Below, one piece after another: positions 1 to 10,671 of a stretch of DNA of 64,000 bases. The translations under genes and the position numbers were made by a program. Each line of letters starts with the position of its first letter. Positions within the stretch are counted from its first letter, which is position 1. The DNA comes from Kappaphycus alvarezii (taxonomy: Eukaryota > Rhodophyta > Florideophyceae > Gigartinales > Solieriaceae). The stretch covers positions 1-64,000 of the forward strand of contig NADL03000169.1 of assembly GCA_002205965.3 (NCBI GenBank), given 5' to 3'. Under the pieces are notes generated by a model that ran no database searches, had not been told where the DNA came from, and was given only the letters and a program-made list of their open reading frames with translations.

Positions 1-1041
1 CCCTATCAGATACCTCGTTGAGATGATTGGGTACAGCTATGATCTGCCCCATAGATAACGCATTCCCATACTTACGGCTCCATAATGTTACTGGTGCATT
101 TTGCAACACCATTTTCCAATTAACTCCAGGTTCTTCCTCCTCAGAAGTCATTCCCATGCATCGCCGATTCCGTCCATCAACCAACCACAACTCAACCGCC
201 AGTTTTCCGTCAATTAAGAAGGCCCCTTCTCCATTCGGTAAGCGGGAGGATCCTTCCCAAACAGCAAAAGAACTAGCCCCCGGTGTCCCAAAGCCCCTTC
301 CTTACCATGTCCCGCAGATTTTCCACCTGTCTTTGAGAAACCGGCCTGGCACAATTCGGCGGCTCAATCACCTTGTCTACATCAGCTTTATACTGCCGCG
401 TAACGTACAGCGACATCTCCAACGGCAGCTCCTCGTCCACTGACTTACTGCCTGATACGAATACTACGTCATCATCGTTTCCATCTCCTTTGTCGTCTGA
501 TCCATGCTTTCTCAGCGGTAAAACGTCCCTTCCCCTACACTTCCCGTCTTCAATATTCATGTTCCTCCATCACGACTACAGTCCTGTAGTCTCCCACCCA
601 TCAAATTTTCTCCATGAAGATCGCCACTGTTCCTGCTTGCACCAATCATAGAACCACTACTAAAAAGTACGTCTTCGAATTTCCTTCAGATCCTACCTTT
701 CAATATAACAACCGCCATCCTTCTGCAACCCATCTCCCACTTTCCATCACTACCAGTTCCCTTATTTTTGGGTGTTTTCTGCAAAAAAAACCACCCCTCT
801 CTCTCCTCATCTTCGCTCCCACCTCCAAGCACTGTTCTGAGCATACTATATATTCTTGGTGACGGTGTCCATGAGTTCTTATTTCTTCTCTGTGAAACTT
901 CTGCCCCACATCGCATTGATAATGAACGGGACGACTGCATATTGCGCATTCACCACGTTCCTCATTTGGTACAGCACAATGCAGTGCGGAGCACTGCAAT
1001 TTTTCATCCCAACTTTCCCCTTCGGTTAATAGCTGTGTCAA
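1..1041 (-). pseudogene. Left copy of an unrecognised repeat-family gene with Cys-rich N-terminus (partial)
   Basis: I do not recognise the family. Read on the minus strand, the N-terminal part (about 1041-700) has closely spaced Cys/His pairs (CSALHC, ECAIC, VHYQC, then EYIVCSEQC), suggesting a zinc-binding module. The part at 560-273 contains KADVDKVIEPPNCARPVS, and the part at 200-1 contains PVTLWSR, SMGQIIA and NHLNEVSD. The last two blocks recur in the copy at 2463-5907 (KADVDKVLEPPNCARPVS, VTLWSRRDGNP, SMGEIIA, NHLNDVSSEV), so these are two members of one dispersed family. The reading frame is broken several times between the blocks, and the gene continues beyond position 1, so its C-terminus is not in the window. 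The apparent 1041 start is a TTG; no ATG start is convincing. Likely a decayed mobile-element or multigene-family protein; function unknown. Confidence 0.55.
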
Positions 1042-1323
1042 TAGAGGGATATTGATGAAACTTCAGTGTTGTGGTAGAAGAAAACGGGGTTAATGGAAGA
1101 GTTCTGTTCGTCAGAGATACTTTCTCTCAAGTAATTTTGCACCACTGCAGCACGGCTATATATCTAAAATAATCGTTGGCATCTGTTCGCATGGGCCCAC
1201 TACATATACTCATAAAACTATTTCAAATTACAATTTGTATGTTTCATTCTTAGGGATGAAAACATATAGTCTGCACTACATTTTTTACTGCAAAAAATAG
1301 GTACTACGATAGTTACAATACTC

Positions 1324-1379
1324 ACCGACCAGGATTTTTGGGCAACGATTTTTGGTCAAAGATCGATGGTCAAAATCAT
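1324..1379 (-). repeat. Palindromic dispersed repeat, copy 1
   Basis: This is the most diverged of five copies of a short repeat, in reverse orientation to the others. It keeps the CCGACCAGGATTTTTGGGCAA end and a GGTCAAAGATC remnant of the second half, but the internal palindrome is partly lost. No coding potential. Confidence 0.6.
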
Positions 1380-1383
1380 AGCC

Positions 1384-2030
1384 CCATCCTCATTTTTAAA
1401 CACAAAAGCATAAGACAAAGTCGGGTGCTTCCTTGAGGCAGTTGCAGCAGGCAATTACCACTAGAAACTGCAGGAGACAAGTGCTCTGCGTATCCATGGA
1501 GCTTCAATGCTCCAATTATTGCGATGTCCTGGACTACAAACGCACATCAAGCCCACCCAATTATCCAGTGGCTCCGATACAACTGCCAGCCCTACTTTTT
1601 CCTCCTAACATACAACTTCTGAGAGCAAATCGCATTCACACGGTGGACGCCTATGGTGAACCTCAATCTGTCGCCCCATCGAATAGGAAAGTCAACACAT
1701 TCAACCCTTTGAGCTCCCTTCAAACAACACAAGCCGTGAAACATAGAAACTATCAGCCTTTCATTGCTACTTCCTCTGTCGCCCGTTGGCATCAAGACAC
1801 ATGTACCGCCCATAATCGAAGTGACAAGAAGCGTTCTAGTTAGGATCAGGACTGTTACGGGAAGGTTTGGTGGGATATTCATGCAAATGCAGGCTGCAAT
1901 CACTGCTACATCTAACGCGGCCTGCTTGCTAGCTGGCCTCTAGCCTGCCTTGTTCACTAATTCGGGTTCAAAAACAGCTTCTCTACAGCTACATTGTAAT
2001 TTGCAATTGCCATCAATTAATTTGTGGGTA
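1384..2030. other. Spacer with no recognisable gene
   Basis: Short open frames exist on both strands (136 codons on + at 1433-1843, 103 on - at 1592-1903), but neither shows a domain or motif I know and neither is repeated in the window. I treat the stretch as non-coding or too decayed to read. Confidence 0.4.
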
Positions 2031-2115
2031 ACATTGTTGGGTGAGGATTTTCAAGGATTTTTGGCCAAAAATCCTTGCCAAAAAATCCTTGACGGCCGAC
2101 CACCCAACAAGGTAC
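2024..2115 (+). repeat. Palindromic dispersed repeat, copy 2, with matching outer arms
   Basis: The core at 2042-2100 is a self-complementary unit centred on TTTTTGGCCAAAAA and followed on one side by GACGGCCGACC. Outside the core, TTGTTGGGTG on the left pairs with CACCCAACAA on the right, so the whole unit can fold as one long hairpin. Four related copies lie at about 1.33, 6.74, 7.03 and 10.63 kb. Confidence 0.8.
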
Positions 2116-2462
2116 CGTATATCTCCTAAAGTAATCTCCTGGCTCATCTCCCCATCGTAGCATTGCTATGGCTTTGCTCTTCAAACTGAAAAGATCCTCA
2201 TTCTTTTCACTTCTTTCATCTGTCAGTCAGCAGATTACCTAACTACAAGAATACAACTAAAGTACCCATACCCTCATTTTGTACTTCCAAAGCTCCGCTA
2301 AAACTGTAACACTCACTCCAAATCCCAGCACCAGTCGCTTCTTGCGATGCTACATCTAGAATATCACCACACATGGCTTTTAATACTTTGCATTCAATGT
2401 AGATAGCATCCCAAAATCCATATAAGTCAGTTATTCGTCGTCAAAATGCTCATCAAGATCTA

Positions 2463-5400
2463 TCATATCCCTCCGCCTCTTTCTCTATTCATATTTTCGG
2501 TATTCACTCCTTCAGATTCTCCGAAAAATGTCCTCTCATTGCCACCGCCGCTGTCTTCTACCGCTCCTCCATCCTCCCATACATTCTCCTCACTGTTATC
2601 GTCCCTTCCCTTCGCCAACCATTTCACCGTCATCTCCACCCTCGTCTTCCCCCGCAACCCTCGGCTTGAACCCTTCATTAAATGAATTCCATCAGGTAGG
2701 GCGTATTCTTCCCCTACAAAGTACAAGTGATACTGAACGATTTGGGCACCATGAACCGCTCGTCCACCTCCATCCCGCTCATCATACCCAGCATGAAACA
2801 AATCCCCGCGGCCAACGATTACAGAATACGGTGGAAACCATACCATCCTCATCACGCTCCCACGCCGTAGAGCCCTGATTCTGTCAAACGACACGCTCCT
2901 CACCGACTTGTGCGACCCTTCCACTACCCATATAGGAAACTCGTATTTTCCAACACAACATGAAGTATACAGGGTTTTTTCATCAGTCTCCCCATCAAAC
3001 CCCTCGTCGCAAAATCCGTATTGTAGCACTTGTCTGTTTCATGCCTGTTACCACCAAAATCTTCCCCTGTCTTCGGGATGAACATTTATTTCCGGTCATG
3101 CTCCTTGCGGTTCGGCCACACTTTCATTCCGGCAATCAGCTGGCGAAGCCTCACATCCAACAATGCCAGTGATCTCGCAATGGTGACACCTTCTGCACTT
3201 CTTTCCACATCCTCAGTCATCGGCGAAGTTCGTCGAAATATATCGCCCCTCAACCTCTCCCACGTCCGCCTCTTCATCTGCATGCCTACCACTGTTAGAG
3301 ACCTTGTAACAACTCTTTGTCCCTTGGCTTGCAGCCCCTTACGCTCCCACTCAGAAAAGTTCCTCTGTGTGTATTCCATTAGAGGTGCATACCAGTCCTT
3401 CCCATCATTCAGCATTCTTGGAACCCTTTCTCCCCAATTTTTTCAGGAATACGGCTGTCATCCAATACTGCCTCCAGCACACAGAAACCTCGTCCAGAAG
3501 TTCCTCTCGCTTCCCTCCCAGATAAACCATACCCATCATGTCTTCCCTGAGAGCTGCATTCCATACTCGATCTTTCAAAGAGGCCTCAGCCCCACAGTCG
3601 CCCCTAGACACCTTCAAGGTCATGTTTTTGTTACGCCAAAAATAGTTGAACGCAGCATGCAAATAAACAATTTGGTGGTTACGTCGCATTATATCCACAT
3701 CCGCCACCATTACGTTAGCACGATGCTCATGTGGGATGTGAATAAACTACAAGTAGGGCAATGGGTGCTTGATGGGATTTTCCCGTGGCCAACGGCTAGG
3801 AATCCGCGTTAGAGTATACCACCGCCCATTTGGATGACCCATATCCCTCATACGGTTCCCGGTCATGGAACCCTACCGGTAGATCATTCGGTAGATCATC
3901 TTCGTACGGACGAGTATTTTGCACATCCAATTTGTCATCCGTCCACTTCCGCCGTCTTCTTCTCCAAATTTTCGCCCCCCTCTCCAAATACCGGTGCCAG
4001 AATCTCCCTCCCTGGACGTGGCCTGCCGTTCTATCTGGCGCTCTTCCGGATGAGCTGCCACGATTTTTACTCTGCTTCTTACGTTCTTTCCTGAATAATT
4101 AGGGCATCATCCTCATCACTCATCTCACCCCTTTGCTTTTTTCTGCACATTGAGCTGGCTCAACTGTGTCGATCATTTCAACGTCATCTTCCTCTGCATT
4201 ATCCTTTTCACTTTTCACTGGCAGCAGACTCCTCCTCCCCAATACGTCGGCCTCTATAGACTGCGAGCTTAGCTCTCGAACCCGTGACCGGAAACGGGAT
4301 CCTTTGGAACGCTGTGGTGTCCTTCTGGGTGCATCTACCAAACCAATATCGTCCCCCAACACTTCTTCAGCTCCTTACGAATGGCGTGAATACGAACGCC
4401 CACTCGCTGAGTTCGCGACCTCAAGCTCCCGTAAGAAGCCTTTTAGCTAGCCACAACATCCCCAATCGACACCCTCCCCTCCTCGTCTTCGTCCTCCTCC
4501 AGGCCAACAACATTCGTCGCAAGAAAGTCCGCAAACTACATCCCTTTAAGCGCAGCAAACCTCCTTACCTCATTGCACAGCTCCTTCACCGCATCACAGA
4601 AGTCAGACCGGTACTTCTCGAAGTCACCCACACCCTTATTACGGAGCCTCACCTTCAGTGCTTTCAGGCTGACGCAAAACTCATCATCGTCCATAACCTG
4701 CCACGGCACCCCATTAGATAATTGCATGATACCAATCAAATCTTCAACTCTTTCAAACACCCCGAAACACCTTGTGGCACATTTCGGACCTCGCCAGCCG
4801 ATAGGCTATTTTTGCGTATCTGTCCACTTGACGCCTCTTCACCCTACCCAGCACTCCATTGCTGCACATTTCTGCCACCAGCTCAACAATGTCCACGTCC
4901 CCAATATCATCAATCCCTTTTCCTCCGCGAAAATACGACATGCACTTACCGCGCTGTGCATTAGATCTCCAAAAGACATAGGCAACACCTCCGACGACAC
5001 ATCATTGAGGTGGTTCGATATCGCGATTATCTCACCCATCGAAATTGGATTCCCGTCTCTTCTGCTCCATAGCGTCACAGAAGCATTCTTTAGAACGCTA
5101 AGACAGTCCGCACCCGGCTCGTCCTCAGTTGGAGTCATCCCCATGCGACGACGGTGACGACCATCAACCAAACCATATTTCCATGTCTAGCTTTCCTGCA
5201 ACCACCGGCCCCTATTCGGGACGATCTTCCGGGGGATCCTTCTCAACCAAGCGAATGAACTCACACCGGTGTCCAAAGGCCTTTCCGCACCATCCTCGCA
5301 AGTTTTCCACTTGCCTCTCGAAACCGGTCTCGCACAGTTGGGCGGTTCCAAGACCTTGTCTACATCAGCCTTGAACTGGCTCGTGATGTACGATGACAGT

Positions 5401-5907
5401 TTGAACGGATTATCACCATCAGAGGTCCTGGAAACCGCAACAATCTCAACGTCTTTCTCCCCTTCAATAAGTCCAACAGTGCTCGCCACAGCTCCCGCAT
5501 CCGCTCCCACAGCCCGCGCACTGCCACCGCCTTCCTCCACTTCCTCCCACTTCCTCCAATGAACCCTCTCCTTCCCCGAAGGGACCCCTTGTTTGTCCAG
5601 CCTCTCGTCCCACACTACTCCCAGGCTCCGACAAGCGCAACTGACGTCCAGGAAACTTCCGATCGTTGTTCTCCCGCCAAAACAATTCCTTCTTCCAGAA
5701 ATCCTTGAGCACACCACGAAATCTAAACCTCAATCCTTGAGGACGCCGCCTCCTCGGGATGCTCTCTCCGTCCGAAATCGCACGCATCATGCACAGGTCG
5801 TTCGCACATCCTGCATTCTCGCGTGACTGCGTTCTGCAAGTATTCTCGCAATATGGAGCGGAACATTTCATTGTGATGTTCGAGAAAGACCGATAGGAGA
5901 AAGACAT
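2463..5907 (-). pseudogene. Right copy of the unrecognised repeat-family gene, nearly full length but frameshifted
   Basis: The minus strand can be followed for about 3.4 kb (roughly 1,100 codons). It opens at an ATG at 5907 (or the internal ATG near 5871, MKCSAPYC) with a Cys-rich segment, then KADVDKVLEPPNCARPVS near 5380-5330. Further on are VTLWSRRDGNP and SMGEIIA near 5080-5020, an acidic/basic low-complexity middle at 4360-3800, and a helical stretch at 3710-3090. The C-terminal segment at 3029-2690 has VIVGRGDLFHAGYD, GGRAVHG and QYHLYFV, resembling the beta-strand pattern of cupin or 2-oxoglutarate-oxygenase folds, though no HxD...H triad can be assigned. Several frameshifts and stops break it. 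It is a diverged paralogue of the copy at 1-1041. Product and function unknown; decayed transposon cargo or a lineage-specific family are the main options. Confidence 0.55.
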
Positions 5908-5919
5908 GGAGAAAGGGAT

Positions 5920-6735
5920 TAACGTCAGAAGACTCTATTCACAAATAAAGCTTTCCTACGATGGTAAAGTTGGAAGCTTCAATATATATACCCAAAATGT
6001 GGACCCATGTTTTACTGAAAAAAAATTCACATGTAAGGTTCTGAACAAAATTCACTGTAACGTTCTGTAATAAATTTCTGTCCTAGTATACCAAACTTTC
6101 ACAAAATATCCTCCGGAATCGCCTCGATTGCATCTCCAAATTTGCAGCTATTGTTTATTACGACTACCTCCTTATTAAGCTCAAAAAGACATTAATGTCG
6201 GAACTTCATATTTCCAGTTCTATTAATTATTTCCTGGCCATGAAAAGACCATTCCATATTTTAAAGAGTCACATGCTCTTCTTCTGAAGTCAATTCTTTG
6301 AAATAAGAATGTTTTGTAAATTTCCAACTACTAAACTCTAAGTGAAATCACCTAGCCTGAAGAATAATTTGGGAACATTGGAATGGAAACATCTATCAAA
6401 TACAAAACTATTTCCTAGTCCGGACTTGTTAAATAGATCATTTACCATAAAGCAGTTATAGATTAAACCTTTCAAGGCCCGCGTCTGCTTAGCAGGTCCA
6501 TTCATTCTTTTCAAAGGAGGGCCTTACGCGCTTTTTTAACTACTTGGAGGGTTTCAAAAACCTTCATCTACTCGAAAATCTCAGACAACATCAACTTTCA
6601 AACAATTAATGGAACAATGCTCACCCAAACACGTCATTTTTTTTCTTGGGCCGCAAAAGCACTAGGAGAGCTATCGGAGAGCGAAACATAAGTACTAACA
6701 CAGGTTCCGATGTAGGAGCTATCACTGTAAAAGTT
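5920..6735. other. AT-richer spacer with no recognised gene
   Basis: No open frame of note and no repeat shared with the rest of the window. It is the upstream flank of the minus-strand family gene (start at 5907). TATATATA at about 5981-5988, some 75 bases upstream of that ATG, could be a promoter TATA element, but this is position-based inference only. Confidence 0.3.
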
Positions 6736-6784
6736 GGAGGTCAAAAATCCTTGCCCAAAAATCCTGGTCGGCCGTCACCTCCCA
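6732..6784 (+). repeat. Palindromic dispersed repeat, copy 3 (half copy)
   Basis: Contains the right half of the repeat (AAAAATCCTTGCCC, then AAAAATCCTGGTCGGCCGTC) without the left half of the palindrome. The flanks GGAGGT and ACCTCC still pair with each other. Truncated relative to copies 2 and 4. Confidence 0.7.
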
Positions 6785-6804
6785 GAGGGCTTGCTGTACG
6801 TTAT

Positions 6805-6980
6805 CTGTTCAGTACAGCGCAGTACTGTACTGTGTATGTACAGTCTATGTACAGTGCATACACATTACATTACAGTGCAGTGCATGTTACAGTACAGTAC
6901 AGCACAGTGCGATGCATGAATAGTACAGTGCATGTACAGTGCATGACAGTGTATGTACAGTACACTACTGTATTCTTTAT
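6805..6980. repeat. GTAC/ACAGTGCA-rich simple-sequence block
   Basis: About 175 bases built from overlapping variants of GTACAGT, ACTGTAC, CAGTGCA and GCATGTAC, many of them self-complementary, lying between palindromic-repeat copies 3 and 4. The pattern is not a regular tandem array; it looks like a slipped or recombined palindromic microsatellite. Confidence 0.75.
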
Positions 6981-7014
6981 CAAACATTCTTACAGTGCAG
7001 CATTGACAATTCCA

Positions 7015-7114
7015 CTGTAGATTTGATGTGGATTTTTGGGCAAGGTTTTTTGGCCAAAAGTCCTTCCCAAAAAATCCTGGTCGGCCGTCCAGTCAAATAC
7101 GTAGAGATCTACAG
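7015..7114 (+). repeat. Palindromic dispersed repeat, copy 4, with matching outer arms
   Basis: The core at 7029-7090 has GGATTTTTGGGCAAGG and its near-complement around a TTGGCCAA centre, followed by GGTCGGCCGTCC. The outer arm CTGTAGAT + TTGATGTGG on the left pairs with the right flank (CCAGTCAAAT ... ATCTACAG) except for a 9-base insertion. The arm sequence differs from that of copy 2 although the core is the same. Confidence 0.8.
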
Positions 7115-7432
7115 TTTTCAACACTTTGCCTCTCTGCAATTTTACACCCGCTCGTTGAATACGAAAGTAAATTTGTTGTCCTAATTACCTAAGCCCCACG
7201 TAATTATACTGTTGGGATAGAATTCTGTGTGAATTGTATTGGTTTCTTCCGCCATTTTTTCCTTCAAGTTACTCATCATTGCTCATTAACTCCTCTCTTT
7301 CCACGTTCGTTTTTTGCGCCCTACTTCATCTCATTGCCATTCCTTCCCATTCTTGTTTTTCTTCGCCAAGGACTTTTTCATTTTACTCGAAATAGTCGTG
7401 TCTGCTTCTTTTACATTTCCTTTCTCTCCGCC

Positions 7433-8640
7433 ATGCGTAAACAAGCCAATTTTCTCCAAAAAGCAGCTGACTGTGTCGAAGACTTCGTTTCATCCTCCGA
7501 AGGAAATGATAGCTTCGCGTACAGAGCGTTTTGCGAGTGGGTTCTTAAAACATTCTACAACTCGACTGAATCGCAAATTGACACCAAGATTTCGGCCTTT
7601 GTACACCCAAACGAAGCATCGAGCTACAGCCGCAATGATATGCGAAGGTTGCTACTAACAAATAGAAACATGCGTACCTACCGCGTAGTTCAAGGAATGA
7701 TTACCACGTAGCCAAGAAGACTGGAGAGTGATGTTTATTCTACAGAAGCATTGTATCGAATGAAATCCCTTCTGGCGTCCCAGCTCTCATTTGCTCCTTC
7801 TTCACAGACCGGGGAGCGAGACAAACACTAAAGACCTCTTTAATACTTGCAGTGGAAGCCAATTCCAGAGCTACTTTTTTCTCCAGTATCGCACAAGTAA
7901 CCGCCTCCACGGATGGTACCACCACTTATACCGGCCAACCCGGTATCAAGCGACGGAGATCCGGAACAGAATCTCGATCCTCTGCAAGTCAAGATGCAAC
8001 TTTCTTACCTCCACCCAAAAAGTCGACAAGGACTGCCTATGGTATCAAATCTGTCGTCGAAGCATGGGACAGATTTGCTGCCTCCCTCGGTTTTCGGGGT
8101 ATGCAGGAAATGGTAGCCCCATACATTCGTTTTCTATCCCCTTCAGCTCAACCATCGATTGTCAACAACCGAATGGTGGCTACGTCCCAATCTCCCATCG
8201 CTCCCATCCTCAATTGGCCGTAGAGCTCACTCTCGATAGCTCACTAGTCGCTCCTCTCGCGGTGCAACTACCAGCAGAGGTTGACGACGCTTTGCGTAAG
8301 CTACTTCAGCATTTCCCAGAGGATATCTTAAACGTTACTTGGTCATCCGATTTGTACACATTGGAACTTCCCATCGATGCACGTTTCTAGACGAGTACCG
8401 CTCAAGCTATGGCGTAGTTCCACGTCAGTTTAAAAAATTGTCACAGCCGTTGGTGAGAATCGTCTGGAACTACATGCGTCAATCATCCCAAAAGCCTCTC
8501 CCAGACATTTCAAACTCTGAAGGCCCGCTGCCCTCATCTTCTACATCCCGCCCAGTTCATCCACCACAATTCAACCTATTTCCTCCGCTGATATCTCTTC
8601 CAGCATTTCTAACCAGGACGAAGAGGCCACAATAAAAACG
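7433..8640 (+). pseudogene. Upstream part of the methyltransferase/SET locus, unrecognised
   Basis: An ATG at 7433 opens 92 codons (MRKQANFLQKAADCVEDF...) that end at 7711. Further open stretches in shifting frames follow at 7791-8390 and 8339-8635. None shows a family I recognise. The segments follow each other on the same strand as the methyltransferase-like and SET-like segments downstream, so they are probably the N-terminal portion of the same decayed gene, or introns may separate them. Pyrimidine-rich sequence at 7240-7420 precedes the ATG. Confidence 0.35.
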
Positions 8641-8652
8641 CTTCGCAAGTCA

Positions 8653-8982
8653 ATGCGGGGGTGGTGCTCGATGTATCCCTGTTCTTTCACCGACGTATTG
8701 GGTAGGCACCAGGTCATTTCCGGAACAAGCATAGAAGAATCAGTGCAGCTTGTCCTAAACAGACCCCCGTACAACGTCCGGAGAGCCCGCAACCCCGAGG
8801 AGAACACCTACGACACACTCACGAAAAGCGATATGATGGAAGTAGTCCGAGTCGTCGATTCTGCTCTTCGAAAAGGCGGACATGTGATTATCTTCTGTAC
8901 CGCAGATCTAGTCCCCTTTTGGAAGCGTGCCTTCACCACATACACCAGAGATGATGATGAAAGTGTTCTAATATCTTTATGA
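8653..8982 (+). pseudogene. DNA methyltransferase-like segment (N-R-P-P-Y motif)
   Basis: The 109-codon frame has the layout of an amino-methyltransferase of the N6-adenine/N4-cytosine type. SVQLVLNRPPYNVRR (NRPPY encoded at 8758-8772) occupies the place of the catalytic (D/N/S)PP(Y/F/W) strand. About 35 residues later come VVDSALRKGGHVIIFC and then FWKRAF, typical of the following strand-helix unit. The Arg between Asn and Pro is not canonical, and the SAM-binding FxGxG-type motif is not visible in this frame, so activity is doubtful. It sits about 440 bases upstream of the SET-like segment on the same strand. Known: DPPY-type enzymes transfer a methyl group from S-adenosylmethionine to an exocyclic amino group of DNA or RNA. 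Inferred: part of a transposon-borne chromatin-modifying protein. A MT-A70-like enzyme is an alternative. Confidence 0.45.
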
Positions 8983-9425
8983 ATTCCAAGTCTCCCTCGT
9001 CCTCACTATCATCCCTCATTCAACTAGAGCAATCCGGTCCGAAAATCAAGCTCTCTCAGCAGCGCTACAGAATTCGCCCTACATGTCAGGAAGAACGGTT
9101 TACCTCTAGCTCAAGAAGAGTTCATGGTCAGCTATCGGAAGTTCAACTACGTCAGCGCCACCTTCCCAGCCTACCGAAACGTCATGGACAATAACATGGG
9201 CCTACTACCAGGCGAAAGAGTCACCGTGAAGACGCAGGCCAGGGCTGGGGGCTGGAATATGCTCAGACCTGAACAAAAACCTATAGCACCCTTCAAGAAC
9301 TCATCTCCCGTTTTACTCAACCCCATGATGTAGCCCTTGACCTTTTTGTCGTACATTTGCCACTGCCAAGGCCTGCTTCACCTCCCTGCTCATCGCGTCT
9401 TCGTCGGATGTGAGCTGGATGAGAA

Positions 9426-10376
9426 ATGTTCCAAGACTGCAAAAAATTCGTCATCAAAGCATTTGCCCAAGCTGTCGTTGAGGAGGTAACCGACATTTGC
9501 CTATCCTCAGATCACCTTAACTTGGCTCGACATTTGCTTGGACCTCAAGCTCCTGTCAGATCTCGAGAAAAATGCTGGAAGCTCCACCTGGATTTCCTCC
9601 ATTCCAAAAATTCCCTCCGTCAACAGTGGCTTCTCTGCTTCCGAAGCCAACGACCCGGGCATCTTCATCCAATGTTCAAACCTACCTCCAACAAATGGCC
9701 GCGTCGCTACCAAGGAATTCTACAAACTTTGGACTGTCCCGCTCTCCTACGCGCAGAGGCTTCTTCTTTCCAACCCATTGTCTCAAAATCGAGAATCAAG
9801 CACCAAATGCGGGCATGGGAGTCTAATGCAGCCCGAACGTTCCAACCGAATACCAAAATTTCGTTCTACTACGGTACATTGGTCAACCACGACTTGTCCA
9901 CAAGAAAGAATTCTCTCAAGCTCTACGGTCAGGGAATATTAGGGGTAGACCATAACCGCTTTTGCACCTACGCAATTCAAGTGCCAGTCGAGGGATCACA
10001 GTTCAGTGAAATTCGTACTCTCAAGGATGGAAAGAAATCCGTCTGCATCGTCCGTGCTCCCTTTTGCGTCTCAGCATTCATCAATGATTGGAAATACGGT
10101 CCTGAGGACGAGGAACTTGATTCTTTCAACAATCACTCATTTCAGAACCCCGCGCCCGAAACTGCGTCATTCGACCACAGGATGAAAGCTTTATCTCAAG
10201 AGACTCCCTCATATATTACACAGGCCTTGACAGTGACCTTTACCGTCTTATCAAACGCTGGAGAAGAGCTTTACTTGGACTACGGTAAGCCAGAATTCTT
10301 CGGTAACGTACATCAACTTTGGTATCGGTTTGTTGTAAATGAACATAATTTTTCACATTTTCCTCGTGTTTCATAA
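9426..10376 (+). pseudogene. SET-domain-like segment
   Basis: 316 open codons, but only about residues 135-316 look like a folded domain. The order is KISFYYGTLVNHD (beta-rich SET-N-like), LYGQGILGV, VCIVRAPFCVSAFINDWKYG and FTVLSNAGEELYLDYGKPEF. The AFIND block stands where SET proteins carry the substrate-pocket NHS/NHD motif, and the NAGEELYLDYG block (encoded near 10253-10288) matches the closing GEEL..DYG motif. The N-terminal 130 residues read like out-of-frame sequence and probably begin after a frameshift. SET proteins methylate lysine using S-adenosylmethionine; here the NHS-type motif is altered (INDW), so catalysis is uncertain. Its position 3' of the methyltransferase-like segment suggests one multi-domain protein. 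Confidence 0.5.
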
Positions 10377-10612
10377 AAGATAAAGGTTATAGTGAACAAT
10401 TTCAATACAAACGAGCCCCCTACTTACCTATATCCATATCGATGTAGTAAATTGAACATTTTCTGCTTCTAATTTCCCCATTCCACCCATTGTCTTAGTT
10501 TTCCGTTCCCATTCCTGCACATTGTACCATAACGAAACCTGGGTCACGATAAGAGAGGGAAGAAGGGGTAAATCAGGCACCTTAACAGTTTCCGGGATGG
10601 CTAGATTGCATA

Positions 10613-10671
10613 GATTTTCGGGCCAGGATTTTTGGCCATAATCTTGGCCTCGAAATCCTGGGCGGCCGACC
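10613..10671 (+). repeat. Palindromic dispersed repeat, copy 5
   Basis: Contains CCAGGATTTTTGGCCATAATC, then GGCCTCGAAATCCTGGGCGG and CCGACC. The palindrome is diverged, and outer arm pairing is weak here. It lies just downstream of the SET-like segment, while copies 3 and 4 lie upstream of that locus. Confidence 0.75.

Noticed and set aside
2690-2880. TET/JBP or other 2OG-oxygenase call for the GRGDLFHAG segment
   Set aside because: The metal-binding HxD...H set and the 2OG-binding Arg could not be assigned; only the general strand pattern fits.
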